Shown: positions 44,621 through 56,790, numbered from the stretch's first letter. The stretch: 64,000 nucleotides of DNA from Odobenus rosmarus divergens (GCF_000321225.1 NW_004451515.1:646349-710348); one strand, 5' to 3'. Notes: a model not told the origin generated them from the sequence alone. Numbers and translations are program-made.

Positions 44621-45341
44621 CAGTGCCCCTCCCCCACTGAGTCTTTTCTGGATCACACTGCAACACAATGTCGTATTGCATTATGATATACCACACATAA
44701 TTCTGGTACAAAATTTTTTTTCAAAAAAATTTTTTTAATGATGCAATAAGCACTTCTGTTTTCACTGGGTAGGAAGAAATGCTGTAAATTCCTGACTTCC
44801 TCAAAGAAGTTCATAACATCCTTCACCTCCTAGCCTTAGCTAAAATCCTGCCAGCCACTGGGAACTCTTCTTTGGAACCCTCTTAAGTAAAAACCATTCA
44901 TCCTCACACCCAGTGGATCTGGAGCTTGAAAGTGTTGACAGTTCTCCAAGGGTATTTCACATTTCAGTATATCTTGCCAGCAGATGCATTGACTACTTTC
45001 ATTCTGGACTTTCCTTTCAAAGTATTTGTAGAGTGACCAGGCTTGGACAATAGAAATGGTGTCTCTCTCCAGAGCAGAGGGCAGGCCACCTTACTGTCCA
45101 TTATAAAAGATTCAGAGTCTCTGAACTCAGGGTTCCTCTCTTGAAACATAACCTACCTCATGTACATATATCACTGGAACCTCTTTGCTTCACTCTGGAG
45201 GAATTGAGGCTCAAAGAATCCACGCAAGTGATGTGAGTAATAAACTGTCCCTTGTCTCTGACTCAGGACTTTCTTCTGCCAGCATGCATGAGACTGTGTC
45301 AGGCTGACTTGTTAGAAATTACCAGACCCTGCACGGTTCTT
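44621..45341. other. no confident feature
   Basis: 44710-44740 is an A/T self-complementary run. The last 15 bases (45327-45341) are the left target-site duplication of the next SINE. Confidence 0.4.
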
Positions 45342-45538
45342 TTTTTTTTTTTAAGATTTTATTAATTTTTGACAGAGAGAGAGCGAGCGAGAGAGGGAAC
45401 ACAAGCAGGGGGAGTGGGAGAGGAAGAAGCAGGCTCCCCACTGAGCAGAAAGCCCGATGCAGGGCTCCATCCAAGGATGCCGGGATCATGACCTGAGCAG
45501 AAGGCAGATGCTTTACGACTGAGCCACCCAGGCGCCCC
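45342..45538 (-). mobile_element. Can-SINE, reverse
   Basis: Poly(T), 'aagattttattaatttttga', GA-rich part with acaagcagggggagtgggag, and the inverted head 'ctgagccacccaggcgcccc'. Target-site duplications ccctgcac.gttctt, 15 bp with one mismatch, lie at 45327-45341 and 45539-45553. Confidence 0.97.
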
Positions 45539-45553
45539 CCCTGCACAGTTCTT

Positions 45554-46322
45554 GAAAGAGAGGTGAACTCCATCTCTGCAGTCCTCAGTGCCACTTCCAG
45601 ATCACTTCTTCTAACTCCTGTTAGAATCCCTTGTGCCATGATGCTTTGATCTCATCTGGCAAGACCACTCTAAATCTCTTCATCTCTGTCATCTACTAAC
45701 CTTCTTCTTATCCAGTAACACCTTTGGCACTTAGCCTCCCCCACCCCAAGTCCTGCCATAATTTTGGATGACTTTGCAGGTCACATGAACGACCCACCCA
45801 ACCCCTTCCTTCTCAGGTCCTCCATCATGTCAACTCCTCTGAAGAACTCCTCCCCTCTCCTCAGCCACAGGCTCCTCATGGCCAGACTCTAGACAATGTC
45901 AACACAAGTAATTGCTCTACCTCAGAAGGTAGAACATTCTCTATTTTGATTATTATATTTTTCAGTTTTAGGAATTCTGTTTGATTTTCCAACCTCTGTC
46001 ACTGTTTATAGTTTCCTATTCCCTGCAGATATTTTTAAGCTAATTTGTATTTCTTTGAACAGAATAAACATAGTGTTTTCATAATCTGTATCTGATAATA
46101 AAAGTATCTGAAGTCAATGGGTCTGTTACACCTACAGGTTACTCATGTTCTCTTATTTCTGTGCTATAGTTATCTTTGACACTGTACTAGTCATCATACT
46201 TGAAAAATTATTGTCTGGTAACCTTAGTCTAGAACCCACCTTTAATCCAAAATTGAGGTTTGAGTTTTCCTGAATCACCCAGATGGTACAAATCAGCTAT
46301 AAGACCATGTAACAGTTGGTTT
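45554..46322. other. T-rich, possible L2-like sequence
   Basis: 45640-45900 has composition and short strings like sense L2, but no clear order. 45950-46300 is AT-rich and unassigned. Confidence 0.35.
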
Positions 46323-46338
46323 AATTTAGCTCATCCTG

Positions 46339-46531
46339 GGGCACCTGGGTGATTGGTTAAGTGTCTGACTTCAGCTCAGGTCATGATCCCAGGGTTCTGG
46401 GATCAAGCCCCGCATCAGGCTCCCTGCTCAGCAGGGAGCCTGCTTCTCCCTCTCCCTCTGCCTGCCACTCCCCCTGCTTGTGCTCTCTCTGTGTGTCAAA
46501 TAAATAAATAAAATCTTTAAAAAATAATAAT
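46339..46531 (+). mobile_element. Can-SINE with shortened head
   Basis: 'gggcacctgggtgattggtt' lacks part of the usual 'gctcagtcg' segment. Body 'ggctccctgctcagcaggga' and AATAAA tail. Target-site duplications aatttag.tcatcctg, 16 bp with one mismatch, lie at 46323-46338 and 46532-46547. Confidence 0.97.
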
Positions 46532-46547
46532 AATTTAGGTCATCCTG

Positions 46548-46959
46548 CTTTAAGGCTTCTTAGGAAGCCCAACTTATAGTGAGGAAAGCTTCCTATTAGA
46601 CATTACACTTTGTGCTGGTCTTTGACTTCGATTTTGGTAGACAAAAGTTCAAATTCACTAAAATGTGAAATTCCCTCAAAACAAAAACAGATCCTGTGCT
46701 CACCTACCTCTCTGACTTCTTTTTTCCCTTAAATGCTGGCCTAATAATTCCTTACAATCTTGTCAGCTCTTGTCAATTTTAAGATTTTTTTGGTATTTTA
46801 TCCAGAATTTTTGGTTGTTTTCAGCATGCAGGATAGCCTAATTAACCTAACTCACCATTACCTGGAAGCAAAGTTCTCATAGTCCATTCTCTATCAACAA
46901 TCACCTGTATCTTCCAACATTTTTCCTCCACTAATCTCACAGCATCTGGTTTTAAACTT
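46548..46959. other. no confident feature
   Basis: T-rich, unassigned. Confidence 0.35.
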
Positions 46960-47980
46960 TTGAGAACCCCAGAACTTTGGCTTCTTCAGTTCTCACAATG
47001 TATTAACCCCTTCTGTCTCCACTCCCTTCTTTGTGCCCCATGATCAATTATTTCAGCCTGTCGTACAAAAATTCTTAATCCTTTTGCCCTATTTTCCTTC
47101 CCCTCGATCTACCTGGGGAAAAAGAAAAAAAAAAAAAGAAACTAATCCTAGACTGGGCCCTGCCTTCTCTGCTCCTATATTCATAATGCTGAGTACTTCT
47201 GGGGAAATTTACCCAACCACTCATTTTGGTACTACTCTTCCCCCATGGTCCTTGACAACTGCTGGGCCCCCATCACCACCCATTAGACATCCTCTATAAC
47301 ACAGTAGGCCGCGATGCCGTTCTGCCAAGCAGCTTTGTTAAACTTCCCCCTCTCATGAAGCCCTTTACCTTCGCACCAACCCCCATGTACTCATAAGGTG
47401 CTTATACCTCCTGGTTCAGCCAAAGCAGCTGCATCTTCCTATTTCCCCACCGCTAGTCTCTTGTCTGCTCACCTACATCTGTGTCCACCCTTGTCTCTTC
47501 CTCATCTGCTTCACAAGGAGGATTCTCCTTCCTCCGAAGGCTCATCCTCCTGCCTGGCTCCATCCCCTTCCGCCTTCTTAGGAAACTCCGGCCAATAACT
47601 GAGCTCAATCCTTTCTCTTTCTAGTGGCTCCTTCTCATCATCTTGTAAACACACTCAAGTTCTTTGTATTTTATAAAGGAGCTCTTTCCTTCAACTCTCC
47701 AGTCCATCCAAGGAAGTGTTCCTGGCTCTGTTCCCTCAAAACAGAGTAGTTACTCCTTCTACAAGTTCCCATTGCACCCCAAGATTATAGTCTGTTTCCT
47801 TGTACTGCAATTCCTCCCAAAAAAACAACGAGTTTCTTGAGGGCTGAAACTTTGTCTTAATCACTATTGAATCCCCAACATCTAGCATAGAATTTGCAAG
47901 AGGAATGAAAGAGTAAGGCCTGGGGTCATTGTTAGGCTCAGCAGCCCCCATTAATCTCTGTGTACTGGTTACCAAGGAAT
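46960..47980 (+). repeat. L2/CR1-type LINE, reverse-transcriptase region
   Basis: 'ctggctccatccccttccgc' and 'cttcttaggaaactccggcc' resemble the L2 RT region encoding 'DPIPSRLLK'-type residues. 47820-47920 ('tttcttgagggctgaaactt') resembles an L2 3' end. Strongly mutated. Confidence 0.5.
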
Positions 47981-48500
47981 TCTGCTTTGATGGGAGGCCA
48001 ATTGGCAGAGTGCTAACTTTACAGTATTACTGATGCTATGCAATTCTTTTCAGTCTATGGAAATTCTGGCTCTATTTAGTTAGTATCTAATTTGCGGGTT
48101 AATAAGTCTTTGTCTGAAGGTCTTGGTGCACAGTGCAGGGCTAGGATCACCTTTCTCAGACTCCCCTGGGGCTTGGGGTGGGGAGATGAGTGTGTTTTGA
48201 GCCACTGGCTCTTTGTACAGCTTACAGGATCTCAGACTGGGCATATTACTCATTAGGGTTTATTTACCTTTTGTGGTGGCCAAGAAAAAGCCAAGCTTAA
48301 TGAAGTGGTTACCAAAAGTCTTTAACATCATATTTTCCACAGAGTTCATAAAAATATTGACCGTGGACGTTACTGCCACATTGCATCTTTCAAGGAGATG
48401 AACAAAAATGATATTAAGTATATTGATTTGTTTTTTTATAAAGCCTTCCCAGCAAGAAGCCCGATGTGTTCTCATTCTCCATGGTAACAATAGGACCTTC
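47981..48500. other. repeat-free stretch, possible conserved non-coding DNA
   Basis: A 196-codon minus-strand frame spans 48260-48850, but it crosses MIR sequence and matches no protein I know. ctccatggtaacaatagg near 48479 contains an RFX half-site-like ggtaac and a SOX-like acaat. Conservation is untested. Confidence 0.3.
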
Positions 48501-48509
48501 CAATGGTTA

Positions 48510-48640
48510 ATGAGTAAGTTGACCACATGGCCTTGGGCATGCCAATATCCTTCCCTGGGTCTTGGTTTCAACACCATAAAACAAGAAGCTTGGATGAAAT
48601 GAGCTTTAAGGTTGTGTCTGTTTCCGAATAGAATGATGCT
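48510..48640 (+). repeat. MIR fragment
   Basis: 'catggccttgggcatgccaa' followed by 'ccctgggtcttggtttcaac' is a decayed sense MIR. Confidence 0.6.
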
Positions 48641-48744
48641 ATTCTTTCTAAATTCACTCCCAGGACAATCCACTGCCTTTGCTTTAAAGGAAAGAACAAG
48701 GAATATTATTTTTCTCCCAAAGACATGATAGAAACCTGGGGTTG

Positions 48745-48840
48745 ATAATAATAATAACATTGATCTCATAGAGCAGTGGTAAAGATTAACTGAGATATGG
48801 GTACAAATGACACACAGCAAGTACGCAATATGCATTCTCA
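48745..48840 (+). repeat. MIR fragment
   Basis: 'taataataataacattgatc', 'ggtaaagattaactgagata' and 'cagcaagtacgcaatatgca' match the MIR 3' part. Confidence 0.65.
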
Positions 48841-49734
48841 GGTCACCCAAGCAGGTGCTAAGGGCCTGTGTTAGGGCAGAAAGATGCCGTCCCTACCATG
48901 TCCCACTCACTCCATGTATATATACTGTCTGTCAGTGAAGTCTGAAATCCCAGGACGGCACATCCAGCAGGGCCAGAAGGGAAGGAAGAAGAACATGCTG
49001 GGCTCCTTTTCTACCACCAACCATGGTCCCCTGCCTGGCCCCTGGACCCCCTCTCCTGTATACACACACACCCACAAACACATGCACACATCTCTGGAAT
49101 AACACTGGACTAGCTTGGGGATTAATATTCAAAGGAAATTGGAGTCCTTGAATGCCACCCAAGGGTCAAGCCCTGCCTCATGGGTTTCTGATCCTGAACA
49201 CCTTTCCCATTTCCCTCGATAAAGCATACATGCTGGACTAGGCCTGGTGGGGTCTACCCACCAGCCATCCCCCACTTCTTCCAGCTAACAGAACCAATTT
49301 TATTCTGGTGGCAGCATATTTAGTCCTCAGAGATGGAAACTGGTTCAACTGAAACCAGCCATTCATAGCCACCCCATTTCCCTTTGCCAGGGTTGGTGTG
49401 GGGATGCCATGAGACCCTGCTCTGGTTAATGAGATGCAAAAGGAACTCCCCAGGTACTTCTGGAAGAGACTTTCCTCCCTGGTAACAGGTGAGGGTAGCA
49501 CGAGAGAAAGTGCTTGTGTCCCCTGGCCCCAGCTTCCTGCTCTAGAAGCTGTTGTATAGTGGAGAAAAGCACAGAGCTATAGTAACCATGACAGGACACC
49601 CAAGGGAATCACAGAGACACTGACTCAGCACGCTGATGTCCCTGAGCTCCTGCATAACACAGACTGCTACCTCAAGACCTGCCAGGACAAAGCAGCAGAA
49701 AAATGTCAACCCCGGGGCCACACCAACTGAGAAA
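48841..49734. other. no confident feature
   Basis: A short CA-rich patch at 49060-49090. Otherwise single-copy-like. Confidence 0.4.
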
Positions 49735-49905
49735 TAGTCAAGTCCTAGCTCTATCACTCACTTGAACTTGGGCAAGGTGGCTCGGTTTTCTCACATGTGG
49801 CATTTCCCTCCTAGGAAGGCTATTAGGACTAAGTATATGAAGAAAGCATATGGAACAAAGGCTGACAGTCATAAGGGTTCGCTATGATGATGTGAGATCA
49901 TTAAG
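49735..49905 (+). repeat. MIR fragment
   Basis: 'tcacttgaacttgggcaagg', 'ctcggttttctcacatgtgg' and 'ggctattaggactaagtata' in sense order. Confidence 0.75.
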
Positions 49906-50183
49906 TATCTTTATTATTTAAACCACCAAAAGTTAAGACTTCTATTACTTGCAGCTAAATGTATCCTAATCAATCTACATATCTAACAGCTATGACTTTT
50001 TACTGCATTTCCTAGTGGTTAGCTGGGCAGAAGCAGATGATTCTTGCTTGGAAACAGAGTTCTTTTAATTAATCAATCAATAACTCTTCATTAAGATGAC
50101 AGCAGAGGCAGGAGACTTGGAGGGGCATAAAGGCATATCAAACCTGGTCACTGCCTCCAAGGACCTCAGGGATCAATTCAGGT

Positions 50184-50208
50184 GATTGCTCCTGTAAAAG
50201 GAGCAATC
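50184..50208. other. 10-bp perfect hairpin, 5-nt loop
   Basis: gattgctcct pairs exactly with aggagcaatc around gtaaa. About one such hairpin is expected by chance in a window this size. Confidence 0.85.
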
Positions 50209-50239
50209 TCAGATGAGTGGCCCCAAGAAAGCTACCCAA

Positions 50240-50780
50240 GCAGGCAGGATTTCACTCATTGATCAACCAGCTCTGACCCAGAGCCCATGGAGCTCTGCCC
50301 TGCAGATACCATGGTGAATATGATGGTAAGATCCTGCCCAAGTATACCCAGAAATAGGCACAATAATGGCAAACTGTGTTGAGTGCTATGGAAGACTCAA
50401 ACAGGGTGGTGTGGTACGTACTTAAAGGAGGGGTCTCATTTGGAAAAGTTAAGGACGGTCACTGTGAAGAAGTCACATATAAACCAAGACGTGGAAGGTA
50501 AAAAGGAATTGTCCAATGACCAAGTGGGGAGCATGTTCCAGGCACAAGGGACAGCATGTGTGAAGGTTCTGAAGCAGAAAAAAAGATTTACTTATTTAAG
50601 GAATCCAAAGAAAGCCAGTGTGCCTGGAATAAAGGGAGGAAGGGAGAAGGCTGAGGGCAGAGCTGGCTGGGCCCTGTGAGCCATGGTGAGAAGTTTAGCT
50701 TTTATCCCAAGAGAAGCAGGGATCTACTAATGGGCTTATGAGGTGGTGATAGTCCCCTGGGTAGAAAGGAGAAGAAGTAG
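50240..50780 (-). repeat. L2 LINE
   Basis: 'gtgttgagtgctatggaaga', 'agcatgttccaggcacaagg', 'gggccctgtgagccatggtg' and 'gaagtttagcttttatccca' are in reverse L2 order. Confidence 0.8.
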
Positions 50781-51507
50781 CCTTTCAGGAGAAGTCAAAG
50801 ATGTCATGGAAGAAAATAAAGGCTGAAAGCTAACCAAAGAATTATCCATAAAGTGCTTAAACCTTCCAAAGTGCACAGAAACTATAACGATGGGCTATTT
50901 TAAAGTTTTCTCTCTCTCTGTTCTGAAAAATCCTTGAGAATTTTGAGCACTAATTTTTTAAAAAGGATGCTGAGGAATTTTAGGAGATTTTAAACAGCTT
51001 GCACAATTAAAAACCACCCTCAGATCCAACACCCACATGCCTCCTGATAAATGTCAGCTGGAAAGCATTTCACATCGAAGCCATACAGGGTAGGAATGGG
51101 AAGGGTCAGTTTAGCTTGGGATGGCCATCCACAGACATCTCAACATGGCAAGTGACAGGGGCTGGCCGCCTGGAGAGTATTCCAGGAAGGCAAATGCCTC
51201 TCCCCATCAAACAAGAACACAAAATCCTCCACCCCATTGCACATGAAAAGTTCAGTGAGAGTTTGAAGATATTAGGCCAGGATTTCTGGAAGCCGAGTAA
51301 AAACGACCTTGAAAATAAACCACATACTGCTTCTAATTAATCTTAGTTCCTAGTTCTTTCCAATCAGACCCCGAACTATAATCCATCTTCATTACACTTC
51401 TTTTAAAGCGAAAATGGTGCATTTCCGCAAGTCTAATTAAGGAAGGAACATTATAAGGCCTTGGGTCATAACTCTCTTTCTGTCACATACATGTGCATAA
51501 GTCTGCT
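50781..51507. other. no confident feature
   Basis: AT-rich. A 74-codon frame at 51116-51340 has no recognisable content. Confidence 0.4.

Positions 51508-51534
<27 letters not shown>
51508..51534 (+). repeat. (CA)n microsatellite
   Basis: About 13 CA units. A likely polymorphic marker. Confidence 0.98.
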
Positions 51535-51538
<4 letters not shown>

Positions 51539-51998
51539 CAAATTATTTTTAAAACCGTCCATGGCCTATTTACTTGTAACTACAGGCAGGTCACTCAAGA
51601 GCCCAAATATAGATGAGATGGCCAAGCTGGGTGCCATCAGAGTTATGTCAGACAGTGGTTCTCCTCACTCCAGTGTCCCCACCTTGCACACATCTACCCA
51701 CTACATTGCTGTACACACACCTAGTGGGCAGCCATGGGCTCAGAGAAGGGCTGCCCCCCCCCAACCCCCAGCCCCAGGGGACGAATCAGGATTAGTCTGA
51801 ACAGGTAGTGGCAAGTGAATGGCTCTTTGACAGTGATTGAATTTAGGGTGACATTTGACCCACTTCTTCTGACCAATTAGACAAAAGGAAAATTCTGCTG
51901 GGAACTTCTGGGAAAGAGTCTCTTCCATGATAAAAGCGATGAGCCTTGAACGTGATTGGGTGTGTGAGAGTGCGATGCTTGTCTCCTCAGCAGCCAAC
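51535..51998. other. no confident feature
   Basis: C-run at 51754-51762. No exon. Confidence 0.4.
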
Positions 51999-52017
51999 TT
52001 TTTCCACAGTGGAAAAA
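51999..52017. promoter_or_regulatory. 19-bp palindrome of NFAT-like half-sites
   Basis: tttttccac, a, gtggaaaaa: two inverted TGGAAAA-type NFAT cores. A palindrome of this arm length is not rare by chance, so the call is tentative. Confidence 0.25.
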
Positions 52018-53979
52018 CTAGTGACCCCAGAGAGGAAAATTACCTACCAGTGTGGACTTGCCAAAGACATGACTTTGGGAGTTTGGGAGAACTTGGGAAG
52101 AAAGTATTGGGATCAAGCTGTGTTATCTCTGAGGGCTTGTCTGGTCATAATTGTCTAACTCCAAGATTTTGACTTGGGATCCCAAGAAAAGGTTGGAATG
52201 GTTCAGGACCCATCTTTGAGTTGGACTTCATGTTGTGGGTGGAGACCAAGTCGGGGTTTGAGGGGTCTGGTGATAGGTGTTCCCCAGCTGTGGATGGATC
52301 CTTTCCATTGGCACATTCCTCACTCCCATTTCCATCACCACCCCCACAACCCTGGATGAACCATAAAGTTGATTTGAGTTTTCCCAATTGTTGAAGATTG
52401 GAGGGTTCCTACAGGCTTGTCAAAGATTATTCATCAAAGTTCAAGAACCTATTAACCCTTAAGTGACCTCTGAGACTTACTGAAGTCTCTTTCTCTCTCT
52501 ACCCACAGCCTCTACTCCAAACCCACTTACCTCTTCCCATCCCCCACTGATTGCTGCACTTTCTATCAGTCAAGCCCTGGATGAACTTCCAATTCCAGTT
52601 CTAGCCTAAATTATACCAACAATTACAGATTGTAAAGAGAGATACATGAGCCCTTGAATTTCTTGCTTGGAAAATTTAACAATCCATCCAGGTGATTCCC
52701 CCTTGTCACATGATCATTTCAACCCAGAGTTGATCCATTCTCATTAAGACACTATACACCAGTGTAGTTTAGAAAGTACATAAGTACAAAGGTGTGGGTG
52801 ATACCCTCTTAGAGACCGAATTCACACACATAGATTTGTACATAATCACATGTGCACTGTGAACCCCAGCCAGGGAATCTCCAACAGCAGGGCAGAAGAA
52901 GAGGAGTGCTGAGGGGTATAGCCAACAGGTTGTATTAGAACTTGAAGGGACAAACCCCTCACTATACAGATGAAAAGCTAAATCCCAAGAAGGAAAGGGT
53001 ATTGGCCTGAGTCCCAAAGCTCCAAGCTTAAAATAAGTGAAAACAAGTGAGTTAATAGTGCTATTAAGGATGCTGGTTTCCTGCATACTAAAATGGTAGG
53101 AATGACTTTGTACACTATTCAAGGTCAAGCCCTGCTAGCATGGCAGAATTTCACAGAATACTGTAGACACCTCTTGCGTAGCCCCCCTGGAACACCCCCT
53201 TCAGTGGTGGACAGAGCCAGGTATTTCAAGGTGGGCCCCAAAGGCCATGTCTATGCTACCTGATCCTGGCCACTGGCCACAGCTGACTGATCAAGGATGC
53301 ATGACACTAAAGGGGTCAGAGACGTTCTGCTTCCCAGGATTTTGACGTCCATATCAGCACACATGGACTGGAAATCTTTGGGGCTGGATTGTGTCAATGG
53401 GAAACAATCGAGAAGAGGATCTGGGCTATAAGCCATCAGGGGCTGCCCCATTTTGTTCCAAATCTTAGTTGTTCGGGGCTTCCTTTGATCTGTGAGTCAC
53501 CCCATAGTCTCTCTAACAAATTAACTTTTTTCTTTGCCCAAGCTAGTCAGTGAGGTTTCTGTTGCATGCAACTAAAAAACAAAACAAACAAAAAAGCTTA
53601 AGAGAACCACAAGTCTGGTGTTCACGGGTGCCCCAGTTTGCCGTTTCATGGACAGCATGTCTCAGAGATCCATGAGGCTAACTAAATAAAACTGTATGGC
53701 TTTAAATCCCCCAACACTGTTCACTGGGGCAAAACAAATTAAATGAATAAGGCTATACAAAGCATCAGCACCCCAATGTTTTAAAGGGCATGTTGAGTTT
53801 TATCGAGAATATTTGACACTGTCCATAAACATTGTCCCAAACGGATGACATTTTTGTTTAGACAATGACCAAGCTCAGGGGGCAGAGTCTGGACAAGGGA
53901 TCACCCATGCAGAGACCTTGGGCCAGATGTCTGGACTCCAAATGTAAGGTTCCTTCACTGTCCCAAGCAGTGCAGATCC
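52018..53979. other. 2 kb with no confident feature
   Basis: Includes T/C-rich 52480-52560 and several MIR-like strings too weak to place. A 119-codon minus-strand frame (52769-53128) shows no recognisable protein. Confidence 0.35.
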
Positions 53980-54150
53980 AGGAGTTAAGAGCTTGGATCT
54001 TTCATCTTTATCTAGCCACAAACTCACCCTCTAGTCTGAAACAGGCCATTTTGCCTCCCTGGAAATAATTTCCCCCTCTGTAAAATGGGAGTATAGAAAT
54101 ACATCACTTCTAAGTTCCCTCTTAACTACAAAATCCCCGAATCCTAGTCA
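53980..54150 (+). repeat. MIR fragment
   Basis: 'gttaagagcttggatctttc' and 'tttccccctctgtaaaatgg' in sense order. Confidence 0.75.
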
Positions 54151-54249
54151 GCTAGTCATCAGAAATCTTTCTGTTTATTCATATTTAGGCACAGATTCCA
54201 AAACTGGTCCTTCTAAGGCTCACTGAAAGGGTTATGTCTCAAAAAGATC

Positions 54250-54790
54250 ACTGTAAAGAACTTAGCTTAAGCCTCTGTGGTCACCAGCCTCCAGGATGGC
54301 CCACAGTGGTCTTTGCCTCCTACTCTGCACACCATTCTGTAATCCCCCTTCACTGAATCAGGGTGATTCATGTGAGTACAGCATACCATGGAGGGGATGG
54401 TGTGTGCCTTCTGAAGCTAGGTTATAAAAGGCATTGTGGTTTTCTCTTTGTCCTCTTGGGCGACTCACTCTGAAGAAAGCCAGCTGCCACCTTGTGAAGG
54501 TGCTAAGTAGCTCTAGGGAAAGGCTTGTGTGCAGAATTAAGACCTACTGCCAACGACCAGCACCGGCTTGTCAACTACGTGAGTGAGCCATCTAGAAGCA
54601 GATTTTTCATTTGACTGTAGCCCTCATTGCATCCTAAGAGCGTCCTCATGAGAGACTCCAAATCAGAGCCACCCAGCCCAGCCACTCCTGTATTCCTGAC
54701 CCACAGAAACTCTGAGAGATAATAAATGTTTATGGTCAGTTTAAGCCACTTAGCTTTGAGGTAACTTGTGGCACAGTAAAAATAGGTAAT
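54250..54790 (+). mobile_element. ERVL/MaLR-like solo LTR
   Basis: 'gctaggttataaaaggcatt', 'agaaagccagctgccacctt', 'acgtgagtgagccatctaga', 'cagaaactctgagagataat' and 'aatgtttatggtcagtttaa'. Same family as 2685-3600 and 62752-63308 (inverted). Solo, without viral genes. Confidence 0.65.
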
Positions 54791-55189
54791 TCCACCTTTA
54801 AAATTTTATATCTGATTCATTTGATATAAAAATTAAAAATTCTGATAAAGGTAACAATAATGATTGGATCATTATGGTATTTTTTTTCTTCCAAAGGTCC
54901 AAAATGCTTCCAAATATCTGTCAGAATTTTCCTTGAGAGACTGTGTGAGGTAAGTAGGGAACTGTGAGGGACTTACCCCTCTTCTTGATGCCTGAGAAAT
55001 TTGTATATTGTTTTTAAATTATAGTAGGTTTGGCCAAACGTTGATAAGCTAATAGGTCCCTGGAGGTCCATTACACGATTCTCTTTACTTTTGTGTACAC
55101 TGGAAGAACGCTATGCTCAAAAAGATTGTAATTTTTAAAGCTTCACTAAAGTGAGCAGGAGAGGGAGAATACCTTGGCAGTAGGTCTTG
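54791..55189. other. AT-rich, no confident feature
   Basis: No recognised repeat in about 400 bp. Confidence 0.35.
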
Positions 55190-55364
55190 CCTGCGTCTCC
55201 ATCTTTATCTGCTACCCTCTCTCCTCCCATCTCACTACTTTAGCCACACGGCCTTCCTTGCTGTTCCCTGAATACACCAAACTCACTCCCTGATCCAAGC
55301 CTTTGCACTTGCTGCTTCCCCTGCCTCTGGCAGAGACCACTGGCCATCCCCCAAAATCCATCTT
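55190..55364 (+). repeat. L2 LINE, left part
   Basis: 'cttccttgctgttccctgaa', 'ccaagcctttgcacttgctg' and 'cttcccctgcctctggcaga' are the sense L2 RT C-terminal region. The L2 resumes near 55830. Confidence 0.8.
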
Positions 55365-55757
55365 CTCCTGGTTCCTGAGCACAAGACTGGACTACATTTC
55401 CCAGGCTTCTTTGCAGTGGAGTTGACTACGTGACCAGCTTTGCTTTTGTGGTAATGAACCTAAGTAATGTTGGTCCCATTCAGACTGACCCATAGAAAAC
55501 TCCCAACACACTTCCCTAAGCTCTTTGACCTTCTATCCAAATGGGATGGTGATGCCAGGAAGACCTTGGAAGTCAAAATTTGAAGACAATAGAGCAGTCA
55601 TTAGCCTTAGTCCCCAGATGACTGTATAAAGGAACGCCATCCCATCAGCCTGAACACCAACACTGAAGGATTATGTGAAAAACAAAGAAATGTCTTACTC
55701 TTTAAATTGTTTGATTTTGAAAGTCTATTTGCTACGCCAGCTCAGCTTATAACTAAC
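55365..55757 (+). mobile_element. LTR-like element inserted in L2
   Basis: 'ctggactacatttcccaggc', 'ttctttgcagtggagttgac' and a 3' end with 'gcttataactaaca'. Splits the flanking L2. Same family as 20215-20490 and 56485-56790 in the opposite strand. Confidence 0.6.
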
Positions 55758-55808
55758 ATTATATAATTATAAATATATAGTTACAATTATAACATTATAT
55801 AACTAACT
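55758..55808. repeat. AT-rich repeat with internal direct repeats
   Basis: The string taacattatata occurs twice in about 50 bp within an AT tract. Confidence 0.7.
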
Positions 55809-55829
55809 TTATAACTGTCCATATTGCTT

Positions 55830-56095
55830 ACCCCCTCATATCATTCAGACCTGTTCAAACGGCGCTTGCTCAGAGAAGCCTTCCCTCTCAGCCAATCTAG
55901 ATCAGCTTGTCCCCACCCTCTACCATATTACCCTGTTTTCTTCGGCTTCATAGCAGGTACTCCTACCTGAAATTATACGTGAATGTGTTTAGCTGTTCTT
56001 TGTCTGTCTCCCATACTAGAAGGTGAGCTCCATGGTAGTGCCCAGCATATAATAGGAACGTGCTCAGTAAATACTTGTTGAATAAATATAGCGGG
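55830..56095 (+). repeat. L2 LINE 3' end, right part
   Basis: 'cagagaagccttccctctca', 'actagaaggtgagctccatg' and 'cgtgctcagtaaatacttgt' ending 'tgaataaata' make a clear sense L2 3' end. Confidence 0.9.
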
Positions 56096-56142
56096 CCAGG
56101 CCATGTTGGGAACCCAGGCTAGGAGGTCCTGAAGCACAAATA

Positions 56143-56315
56143 AACTTAACCAATCAGTGTCCAAATCTTGGGACCATGTCACCTTGGGGAGCTTATTAAA
56201 TGCACAGTTTCTGGATCTCATGCCCAGAAATTCTAACCTGTCAGGTTTCGGCATGGGGTAGGAACCAAACCTCTGCGTGTTCATGCATGACCAGGTCTGA
56301 GAGTCACTGCTCGGA
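56143..56315. mobile_element. MER5-like hAT fragment
   Basis: 'tcaccttggggagcttatta' and 'tgcccagaaattctaacctg' to 'ctgagagtcactg' resemble MER5. Moderate divergence. Confidence 0.5.
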
Positions 56316-56484
56316 CTCTGCTCAGGATCTGGACATGCCCCTCAGATACGAACTCAGAGTGTCCACACAGTGGAAAGGAGGAAGCCTTCATTTAACCTCC
56401 AAAGGCTTGGGGAGATTGAAGAAGACCGGCTCCCAGGGAAAGACAGTGCTCCTCGTGGGCAAGTGGACCTATTACTTAGGATAT

Positions 56485-56790
56485 AGACTTGGCTGCAATG
56501 GACAGAGATCTCACCTAGCAGTGGCCTAAACATCAAGGTAGATGTCTGTTTCTCTCTGAAGTAGAAGATTGAGCTGGGATGGCAGCTGTGCTCACCAGGG
56601 CCCAGCCCCTCCCATCCACTGTTTTGCCATCTATAGAGTGTGGCCATCAATCACATGGTCAAGAAGGCTCCCCATCATTTCCATGATCCAGCCAGCAAGG
56701 AGGAGGAGGGCATGCCCTCCATTCCCTCTAAGGGAATGATACTAATGAGCCCACAGGGCATACAAATCCCTACCAATTGCCACGGAGTGC
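56485..56790 (-). mobile_element. LTR-like element, family as at 55365
   Basis: 'ggcctaaacatcaaggtaga', 'tgtctgtttctctctgaagt', 'ccagccagcaaggaggagga' and 'ggcatgccctccattccctc' run in the reverse order of the family also seen at 20215. Confidence 0.5.

Noticed and set aside
50184..50208. Hairpin as microRNA precursor
   Set aside because: The stem is only 10 bp, far shorter than a microRNA precursor, and similar hairpins are expected by chance.
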